The notes under the pieces: model-generated
What the model was told of the DNA's origin: nothing
The model's database searches: none
What the model saw: the letters and a program-made list of their open reading frames with translations, nothing else
Position numbers and translations under genes: made by a program
NCBI RefSeq assembly: GCF_963677875.1
Contig: NZ_OY782562.1
Span: 124,001-188,000 of the forward strand
DNA length: 64,000 bases
Origin: Thiomicrorhabdus sp.
GTDB taxonomy: Bacteria; Pseudomonadota; Gammaproteobacteria; Thiomicrospirales; Thiomicrospiraceae
Direction of reading: 5' to 3'
Shown here: positions 57,111 to 64,000 of the stretch, piece by piece
How the letters are laid out: the number at the start of each line of letters is the position of its first letter
Numbering within the stretch: the first letter of the stretch is position 1

Positions 57111-57482
57111 ATGAAATTCAGCGAGCACCGTGATTCGAATATCAACACAGTTAAACAATATTCTCCGGGGAGAGTCAAAGTCAACGACCGGGTTCTGGAA
57201 CGAAGCTGTTTTATTACACAGACGGAAATCGAGGCCGATTGGGCTTGCCCGACGATCGATGCTCTGGACGAAGCGACACTGAATGTTCTGTTACAACAGA
57301 ACCCGGAAGTGATCATCCTTGGAACCGGAGACACTCAAATTTTCCCCGAGCCGAAACTATTTGCCTACTGCACGCGCAAGGGCATCGGACTGGAGGTAAT
57401 GGCAAACGACGCCGCCTGCCGGACTTATAACGTCATCACCACCGAAGATCGAGAAATTCTACTGGCATTAATCCTTGGCTGA
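57111..57482 (+). CDS. Mth938-like domain protein
   Basis: A 123-residue protein of the MTH938/NDUFAF3 fold. 'INTVKQYSPGRVKVNDRVLE', 'NPEVIILGTGDTQIFPEPKL' and 'GIGLEVMANDAACRTYNVI' with 'TEDREILLALILG' are diagnostic. In mitochondria relatives assist complex I assembly; the bacterial role is unknown. It converges with nlpD with a 14-bp gap. Confidence 0.9.
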   Translation: MKFSEHRDSNINTVKQYSPGRVKVNDRVLERSCFITQTEIEADWACPTIDALDEATLNVLLQQNPEVIILGTGDTQIFPEPKLFAYCTRKGIGLEVMANDAACRTYNVITTEDREILLALILG

Positions 57483-57496
57483 GAAAATGAGAAAGC

Positions 57497-58297
57497 TTAA
57501 GGTCGATTACGCAGAACCCTGCTGATATCGACCTTTTTCCCCCTCAAGCGGGCCTCCAGATACAATTTCGCCGTTTTAGTATTCCCCGTCGCCCCGCTCA
57601 AAGCGATTTTTTGACCGCGCTTGACCCTTGACCCTTCCTGAACCAGAAGACTGCTGTTATGTGCATAGGTCGACAGATAACCATCATCGTGCTTGATCAT
57701 CAGCATTTGACCGTAATCGACAATTCCATTTCCGGAATAAACGACTTCACCCGGCGCCACGGCCAGAACAGCGGTTCCGGGCTTGGCATAAATCTCCAGT
57801 GACTTGACTCCGCGCGCATCGCGAATGAATTTATACTGCAATTTCTGAGCCACCGGCCAACGCCAGGCAACCGGCGTTTTCTGACTGTTGTCACCCAGCT
57901 CACTTGACTGCAAACTGGATTTCCTGGCCGAAGCGACCTGAATACCTTTGGACGTTGAGGATTCGGAATCCCCTGAATCACTCTCTTCGGAAAACGGCAA
58001 AATCAGATTCTGCTTCGGATAAATCGTATAGGGTGGCGGTAAATCATTCAGATCGGCGATCGCCAGCATATCCACTTCACATTTCTGGGCAATCAAACTC
58101 AGGCTGTCGCCTTTGCGAACTTCATAAGGTGAAGCACACTTTCCCGAATTCGCCGAACTTGCAGAGCCGGAAGTCGGGGTATATTTCAGCGGGGACGAAC
58201 AAGCAGCCAGTGTCACTGCAACAACGGAGAAAGTCAGTGTTTTCAATCCGCTAATAAAAGTTCTTCCAGTATGCGATTCGGATTTTGACGTCTGCAT
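57497..58297 (-). CDS. nlpD: NlpD-like LysM/M23 lipoprotein, degenerate peptidase
   Basis: ATG 58297 overlaps the yqaA stop (TAATG), giving 266 residues. Lipobox 'TLAAC' with C33; LysM domain (about 52-100, 'YEVRKGDSLSLIAQKCEVDM'); M23 fold at about 155-265. The metal ligands look lost: 'LYLEARLRGKKVD' stands where active enzymes have LHFE, so it probably activates an amidase (AmiC) rather than cutting peptidoglycan, as for E. coli NlpD. rpoS, which usually follows, is missing. Confidence 0.9.
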   Translation of the reverse strand: MQTSKSESHTGRTFISGLKTLTFSVVAVTLAACSSPLKYTPTSGSASSANSGKCASPYEVRKGDSLSLIAQKCEVDMLAIADLNDLPPPYTIYPKQNLILPFSEESDSGDSESSTSKGIQVASARKSSLQSSELGDNSQKTPVAWRWPVAQKLQYKFIRDARGVKSLEIYAKPGTAVLAVAPGEVVYSGNGIVDYGQMLMIKHDDGYLSTYAHNSSLLVQEGSRVKRGQKIALSGATGNTKTAKLYLEARLRGKKVDISRVLRNRP

Positions 58298-58878
58298 TAA
58301 ACCATCCACTTGTATACAAAATAAAGTAACAATAATCCTACTAATCCCCAACCAATAGCGTCAACCCACTTTCTCAGGGAATCTTCAAAACGCTTTCCAC
58401 CCCAGCGCATTGCGGCGGCAACCAAAAAAAAGCGTGCGCCGCGCCCGACAAACGAGGCGATAATAAACGGAAACAACGCCATCGCGCTGGCACCGGCAGT
58501 AATCGTAAACACCTTATAGGGAACCGGACTGAAACCGGCTATAAACACCACCCAGACACCGTACTCATCAAAAAACGCCTGCGCCTGATCCAGTTTAGCA
58601 CCATAGCCAGCAGACGTCAGGACCGGCAACAGCGCATCCATTAACCAGTAGCCTAAAGCATAGCCCAGCAATCCCCCCAACAAGGAAAAAACGGTAGTAA
58701 TCCAGGCATAAAAAAAGGCCTTCTCAGGCCGGGCCAGGCTCATCGGCATCAGCATGACGTCCGGCGGTATCGGAAAAAAAGACGATTCGGCAAAACTCAT
58801 TCCACCGAGATACCATTGTGCCCTTGGATGTTTGGACCAGGCCAGAACCCGGTCGTAAAGCGCCGAAAACAGTTTCAA
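58297..58878 (-). CDS. yqaA: YqaA family (DedA-like, VTT domain) membrane protein
   Basis: A 193-residue, four-to-five-helix protein. 'GGMSFAESSFFPIPPDVMLM' and 'FIAGFSPVPYKVFTITAGAS' (conserved G-x-x-P-x-P) are YqaA signatures. DedA relatives move lipids such as undecaprenyl phosphate; whether YqaA does is unproven. It overlaps pcm by 4 bp (ATGA) and nlpD by 1 bp, so it is translated as part of the surE operon. Confidence 0.92.
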   Translation of the reverse strand: MKLFSALYDRVLAWSKHPRAQWYLGGMSFAESSFFPIPPDVMLMPMSLARPEKAFFYAWITTVFSLLGGLLGYALGYWLMDALLPVLTSAGYGAKLDQAQAFFDEYGVWVVFIAGFSPVPYKVFTITAGASAMALFPFIIASFVGRGARFFLVAAAMRWGGKRFEDSLRKWVDAIGWGLVGLLLLYFVYKWMV

Positions 58879-59552
58879 ACCTCTACCCCTTGTTTCATTG
58901 GGACGAATAGAACATCCGCCAACTTTGTTTTTCTGACTCCCGAAAGGGTCTTTTCGTAACCGTACAAGCCTTGTCGCTCGTTACCGATCGGCAGGATCAG
59001 GCGTCCGCCGACCTTAAGCTGCTCAAGTAATTCCGGCGGCAATTCATCCGGCGACGCCGCCGAAATAATTGCGTCGAACGGCGCCCGCTCGGCCCAACCC
59101 CAATGACCGTCGCTGATGGCGTATTCAATGTTATCCAGCTGCAGGCTGGATAACGTCTGCCGGGCTTTTTCGGATAAAGGCATGATTCTCTCGACCGTAT
59201 AAACATGATCAACGAGAAGCGCCAAAATCGCCGTTTGATAACCAGAGCCGGTGCCGATTTCCAGAACGCGACTGACAGAGCCCGCTTCAAGAAGCCATTG
59301 AGTCATTTTCGCCACGACCCAAGGTTGGGAAATTGTCTGCCCGTAGCCGATCGGCAGAGCGGTATTCTCATACGAGCGCGAAGCCAGCGCTTCGTCAAGA
59401 AACAGATGCCGCGGTACCTGTCGTAAAGCCTCTATGACTTGAGGATGCTCGATTCCCTGCTCAATCAAAGCATTCACCATCCGATTACGCGTTCTCTGGG
59501 AAGTCATTCCCACACCCTGATATTTGGCAAAAGCGGCATTCGGATATTGCAT
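58875..59552 (-). CDS. pcm: Protein-L-isoaspartate O-methyltransferase
   Basis: Repairs isoaspartyl residues using S-adenosylmethionine. 225 residues. 'ALPIGYGQTISQPWVVAKMT' and the SAM-binding 'VLEIGTGSGYQTAILALLVD' (about 93-112) are decisive. It has a longer N-terminus than E. coli PCM by about 12 residues; the internal ATG of 'MTSQRTRNRMV' is an alternative start. It is 11 bp after surE. Confidence 0.96.
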   Translation of the reverse strand: MQYPNAAFAKYQGVGMTSQRTRNRMVNALIEQGIEHPQVIEALRQVPRHLFLDEALASRSYENTALPIGYGQTISQPWVVAKMTQWLLEAGSVSRVLEIGTGSGYQTAILALLVDHVYTVERIMPLSEKARQTLSSLQLDNIEYAISDGHWGWAERAPFDAIISAASPDELPPELLEQLKVGGRLILPIGNERQGLYGYEKTLSGVRKTKLADVLFVPMKQGVEV

Positions 59553-59563
59553 AACGGCTTATC

Positions 59564-60319
59564 TCATTGGCTGTCGGCCCATTTCCGCATCTGCGCCAGC
59601 ATATCGTAATGGGTCAAATCGATTTTCATCGGCGTAATCGAAGCGTAACCTTTTTCAACAGCTTCGAAATCCGTCCCTTCGCCGCTGTCTGCCGCTTCAC
59701 CCGCCGGCCCTATCCAATAGATCGGCAAGCCTCGCGGATCGGTTTGCCTGACGACTGGTTCCGAAGCATGGCGTCTTCCAAGGCGAGTCACCTTGACGCC
59801 CTTCAACTCGGCTAAGGGAATGTCGGGAACATTGATATTGATAATCGTGTCCTGAGTCAAGGCCAGATCCGGAAGTACCTGCAAAAAATCCAGAACCACC
59901 TTGGCAGCCGTCGCAAAATGCACGTTACCACACAGCGATACCGCAATCGAGGGTTTACCGAGAAAGCGTCCTTCCGTTGCCGCTGCAACCGTACCGGAAT
60001 AGAGAACATCGTCGCCCATATTGGCTCCGGCATTAATTCCGGAAATAACGATGTCCGGACGATAATCCAATCCGCCGTTAACCCCTAAATGCACGCAGTC
60101 AGTTGGCGTACCATTCAGGCTGTAAATCCGTTTTTCCGCGTCACGGCACTCGATTCGCAAGGGTTCCGAAAGCGTAAGGGAATTACTGGCGGCACTCCGA
60201 TTGCGATCCGGAGCCATGACGACCAGTTCCCGGTAGGAAAATTCAGCTTGCAGCGTTGCAAAAAGAATTTGAATGCCCGGCGCCAAATAGCCGTCATCAT
60301 TGGAGAGAAGGATTTTCAT
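59564..60319 (-). CDS. surE: 5'/3'-nucleotidase SurE
   Basis: Stationary-phase nucleotidase/exopolyphosphatase. 251 residues with the metal site '[20 protein letters not shown]' (Asp 8 and 9), '[15 protein letters not shown]' and '[20 protein letters not shown]'. First gene of surE-pcm-yqaA-nlpD, an arrangement conserved in gammaproteobacteria. Confidence 0.97.
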   Translation of the reverse strand: MKILLSNDDGYLAPGIQILFATLQAEFSYRELVVMAPDRNRSAASNSLTLSEPLRIECRDAEKRIYSLNGTPTDCVHLGVNGGLDYRPDIVISGINAGANMGDDVLYSGTVAAATEGRFLGKPSIAVSLCGNVHFATAAKVVLDFLQVLPDLALTQDTIININVPDIPLAELKGVKVTRLGRRHASEPVVRQTDPRGLPIYWIGPAGEAADSGEGTDFEAVEKGYASITPMKIDLTHYDMLAQMRKWADSQ

Positions 60320-60405
60320 GGGGTAAACTATCTCATTATTCCCGTAGTCAACCGATTGATTACGGGCCCGGTAAACAATCTTTTCAGAATTATATAGTGT
60401 TCATT

Positions 60406-60963
60406 ATGACAGATGAAGATAAATCCTTGTTTCTCGCAGAAATGCGCGACGTACGACCTTTAAAGAGTACGGATCGAATCCGAACCGATGATCCGTCGAT
60501 ACGCAAAAAACGTCAGGGACAAGAACTGCGGCGACTACGCCGCAAACAGCAAAACGGCCATCAAGAACGGCTGAATTATCAGCTTGTGGATCGCGATGAA
60601 TTTGTGGAACCGGTCAGCGCGCATCAATCCTTGATGTTTGCGCAAAAAGGCGTTCGTCTCCAAGACATCACTGCATTGAAAAAAGGCGAGTTTGCCCTTC
60701 AGGCTGAACTCGATCTGCACGGAGAAACACTGGAAAATGCCGAAGTCAGGTTATTAGAGTTTATAAAAGCGTGTCTCATCGAAAAATTACGCTATGTCCG
60801 CATCATTCACGGCAAAGGGTATCATTCCGACCAGCAACAGCCTTTATTAAAGAACATGGTCAATCGCCGCCTGCGATTATCCCCCTGGATACTTGCCTTC
60901 AGCAGTGCGCCGCAAAAAGACGGCGGTGCCGGCGCCGTCAACGCTCTGTTGAAAAAACAATAA
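60406..60963 (+). CDS. smrA: Smr-domain DNA endonuclease, SmrA type
   Basis: 185 residues from ATG 60406; the frame extends 50 codons upstream into the divergent surE start and is not used. A charged N-terminal region is followed by the Smr domain (about 98-180): 'AELDLHGETLENAEVRLLEF' and 'VRIIHGKGYHS', with 'NRRLRLSPWILAFSSAPQKD'. The family nicks DNA or RNA. A -10-like TATAGT at 60393-60398 lies so close to the ATG that the message may have almost no leader. Confidence 0.9.
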   Translation: MTDEDKSLFLAEMRDVRPLKSTDRIRTDDPSIRKKRQGQELRRLRRKQQNGHQERLNYQLVDRDEFVEPVSAHQSLMFAQKGVRLQDITALKKGEFALQAELDLHGETLENAEVRLLEFIKACLIEKLRYVRIIHGKGYHSDQQQPLLKNMVNRRLRLSPWILAFSSAPQKDGGAGAVNALLKKQ

Positions 60964-60969
60964 CACCGC

Positions 60970-61305
60970 CTACCGAACTTCGGTACCGGCTTGCTCCAAA
61001 GATTCGCTTTGTTCCGGGGGTAATTCCCCCGCCTGCAATTCAATGACCTGCACAAATACCTCGTCTCTCTTCACCATGCCAAGAGTTTGTCTGGCAATGG
61101 TTTCGATCGCCTGATCATTGTTTTGCAAAGCTTCAACCTCAGCCTTTAAACGCGCATTAACCAATCGTTGTTCTTCAAGAGAGGCTTCCAGCTTATTTAG
61201 CTGCTCGTTTAACGAAACAAGCTCGCCGACCCCTCCATTGGAAGAGAGCAAACGAGCTTCGATCAAAAACAGAATCAGGGCCAAGGCGATAAAAAGCGTT
61301 TTCAC
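60970..61305 (-). CDS. ftsB: Cell division protein FtsB
   Basis: 111 residues: a short cytoplasmic start, a membrane helix (3-16, 'LFIALALILFLIEARLL'), then a periplasmic coiled coil (25-65) with 'ARLKAEVEALQNNDQAIETI' and 'ARQTLGMVKRDEVFVQV', the FtsB signature. It works in the FtsQLB complex. It lies 18 bp after eno, the usual place. ispD, the common next gene, is not here. Confidence 0.93.
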   Translation of the reverse strand: MKTLFIALALILFLIEARLLSSNGGVGELVSLNEQLNKLEASLEEQRLVNARLKAEVEALQNNDQAIETIARQTLGMVKRDEVFVQVIELQAGELPPEQSESLEQAGTEVR

Positions 61306-61323
61306 ACCAACCCCTGAAAAAGC

Positions 61324-62646
<1,323 letters not shown>

Positions 62647-62683
62647 CTAAAGACCGCTTATGACATCGGGATGACAAAAGCCT

Positions 62684-63526
62684 TCAGACACCCAGCAATT
62701 CGTTTTCAATAAAACCTTGAGATTTCACTGCGCTGTCAATGGCTTTCAGAGTTTCCAGCAAAGGCTTCAGATTACCCAGCGGCCACATATTCGGCCCGTC
62801 ACTCAAAGCATTTTGCGGATCAGGGTGCGTTTCCATGAACAGACCGGAAATACCGGCTGCCACTGCAGCACGAGCCAGAACAGGAACCATTTCTCTTTGT
62901 CCACCGGAAGTGCTTCCCTGGCCGCCCGGTTGTTGAACCGAATGTGTCGCATCGAACACCACGGGACAACCGGTTTTTCTCATTGAAGCCAGTCCGCGCA
63001 TATCGGAAATCAAGGTGTTGTAACCGAACGAAGTTCCACGATCGCATACCATGATGTTTTCGTTACCGACTTCGTGAGCCTTCGCCACCACCTGATCCAT
63101 ATCCCAAGGAGCCTGGAACTGTCCTTTCTTGATATTGACCGGAATTCCCTGACGACAGACATTTTGAATAAAGTTGGTTTGACGAACCAAAAAAGCCGGT
63201 GTTTGCATTACATCAACAACCGAAGCGACTTCATCCAGCGGTGTGTCTTCATGCACATCGGTCAGAACAGGCACGCCGATTTCATCTTTGACCTTTTGCA
63301 GAATTCGCAGCCCCTCTTCCAACCCCAAACCGCGGAAACTTTTGGTTGAAGAGCGGTTGGCTTTATCAAAAGAGGATTTATAAATGAACGGAATATTCAG
63401 CTCATCAGTTAAGGCTTTGAGCTGCGAGGCGGTTTCCAAAGCCAGCGCTTCCGACTCAATAACGCACGGCCCGGCAATCAGGAAAAACGGCTGATCGATA
63501 CCGACATCAAAGTGACATAATTTCAT
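62684..63526 (-). CDS. kdsA: 3-deoxy-8-phosphooctulonate synthase
   Basis: Condenses PEP and arabinose 5-phosphate to KDO-8-phosphate for LPS. 280 residues. '[20 protein letters not shown]' (14-33), '[20 protein letters not shown]' and '[20 protein letters not shown]' are diagnostic. No Cys follows 'AGPC' differently from the norm; metal dependence cannot be judged. pyrG is 8 bp upstream. Confidence 0.97.
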   Translation of the reverse strand: MKLCHFDVGIDQPFFLIAGPCVIESEALALETASQLKALTDELNIPFIYKSSFDKANRSSTKSFRGLGLEEGLRILQKVKDEIGVPVLTDVHEDTPLDEVASVVDVMQTPAFLVRQTNFIQNVCRQGIPVNIKKGQFQAPWDMDQVVAKAHEVGNENIMVCDRGTSFGYNTLISDMRGLASMRKTGCPVVFDATHSVQQPGGQGSTSGGQREMVPVLARAAVAAGISGLFMETHPDPQNALSDGPNMWPLGNLKPLLETLKAIDSAVKSQGFIENELLGV

Positions 63527-63534
63527 ATTCTAAA

Positions 63535-64000
63535 TTATCCTTGTTTGTAACGGTTGGCAGCTTCAACAAAAGCTTTAAACAACGGATGTCCGTTACGAGG
63601 TGTCGAAGTAAATTCCGGGTGAAACTGACTGGCAACAAACCACGGATGATCCGGCAGCTCGATTGTCTCTACCAGATTACCGTCTTCCGAACGCCCGGCA
63701 AAATGCAATCCTGCAGCTTCCAGCCTGGCAACATAACCATCATTGACTTCGTAACGATGGCGATGGCGTTCACGAATATGTGTACTGCCATAAATCGCAG
63801 CAATCTTACTGCCCTCTTCCAGCTGACAATTCTGGCCACCCAAACGCATGGTTCCGCCCAAATCGGCAGTTTCGTCACGTTCGATGGTCTGGCCACTTTC
63901 ATCGGTCCATTCGGTAATCAAAGCGACAACCGGATGTGGTGTTTGAGAGTTCAATTCAGTACTGTGAGCCTTTTCCAAACCGGCCACATGCCGGGAAAAT
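63535..64000 (-). CDS. pyrG: CTP synthase, C-terminal part (runs off the window)
   Basis: The last roughly 155 residues of the glutamine amidotransferase domain. '[14 protein letters not shown]' continues to the right edge. '[16 protein letters not shown]' is the PyrG-specific segment, and '[20 protein letters not shown]' supplies the His and Glu of the GATase triad. The nucleophile Cys and the synthetase domain lie beyond 64000. Head of the kdsA-eno-ftsB group. Confidence 0.95.
   Translation of the reverse strand, partial: FSRHVAGLEKAHSTELNSQTPHPVVALITEWTDESGQTIERDETADLGGTMRLGGQNCQLEEGSKIAAIYGSTHIRERHRHRYEVNDGYVARLEAAGLHFAGRSEDGNLVETIELPDHPWFVASQFHPEFTSTPRNGHPLFKAFVEAANRYKQG

Overview
The window is a 64-kb piece of chromosome from a gammaproteobacterium. 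Gene order and protein type suggest a sulfur-oxidising or otherwise chemolithoautotrophic member of the Thiomicrospira / Hydrogenovibrio / Thiomicrorhabdus group. This is inferred from a CbbY-type phosphatase and a D-ribulose-kinase-like FGGY kinase (both tied to Calvin-cycle sugar chemistry), full amino-acid and nucleotide biosynthesis genes, and classic gammaproteobacterial neighbourhoods. I see no insertion sequence, prophage, CRISPR array, integrase or plasmid function. Almost everything is core housekeeping.

Layout. 1-8400: rpsA, ihfB, lapA-pyrF, the rpsF-rpsR-(DUF2232-like)-rplI ribosomal operon with a clear sigma-70 promoter, then dnaB-alr. 8400-12600: nudF, a small membrane protein, a MATE exporter, ychJ, and a DamX-like SPOR protein. 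12600-17500 (minus): a two-component system resembling the sortase-associated PdsS/PdsR pair but without a sortase, a gentisate-dioxygenase-like bicupin, and rpoN outside its usual cluster. 17500-23750: small accessory genes (an antitoxin-like/membrane fusion behind a possible sigma-54 promoter, two orphan small proteins, a small outer-membrane barrel), an AT-rich palindrome cluster, arsC, and the coupled dusA-xseA-xseB operon. 23750-28240: relA, a tRNA operon Ala-Glu-Gly-Glu, and gltX. 28300-32900: two divergent SLAC1/TDT-family membrane proteins, an M61 peptidase, and a frameshifted slyX.

32900-39500: rluB, an M50 protease, yciO, rnm (yciV), yciB, yciI, a LexA/UmuD-like S24 protein with no DNA-binding domain, a short asparaginase-domain protein and an EamA transporter. 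39500-46700: darP-ligA-zipA, the ribulose kinase, a HopJ-family protein, cbbY and a DksA that has lost three of four zinc cysteines. 46700-57500: an APH/AAA kinase fusion, a secreted hypothetical, a YqiA-like esterase, recJ, then thrC, a COG4255-like protein, hom and alaC. 57500-64000: surE-pcm-yqaA-nlpD (without rpoS after nlpD), smrA, ftsB-eno-kdsA-pyrG (pyrG runs off the end).

Functionally the window links translation (rpsA, S6/S18/L9, tRNAs, gltX, rluB, dusA, darP), the stringent response (relA, dksA), DNA metabolism (dnaB, ligA, recJ, xseAB, ihfB), the envelope and division (zipA, ftsB, SPOR protein, yciB, nlpD, kdsA, alr) and threonine/alanine metabolism. No feature I see amounts to a clearly undescribed multi-gene system. 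The oddities most worth following are single-protein changes (DUF5710-XseA fusion, cysteine-poor DksA, headless LexA-like protein, antitoxin-like membrane fusion), a broken slyX, and an orphan PdsRS-like regulator pair.
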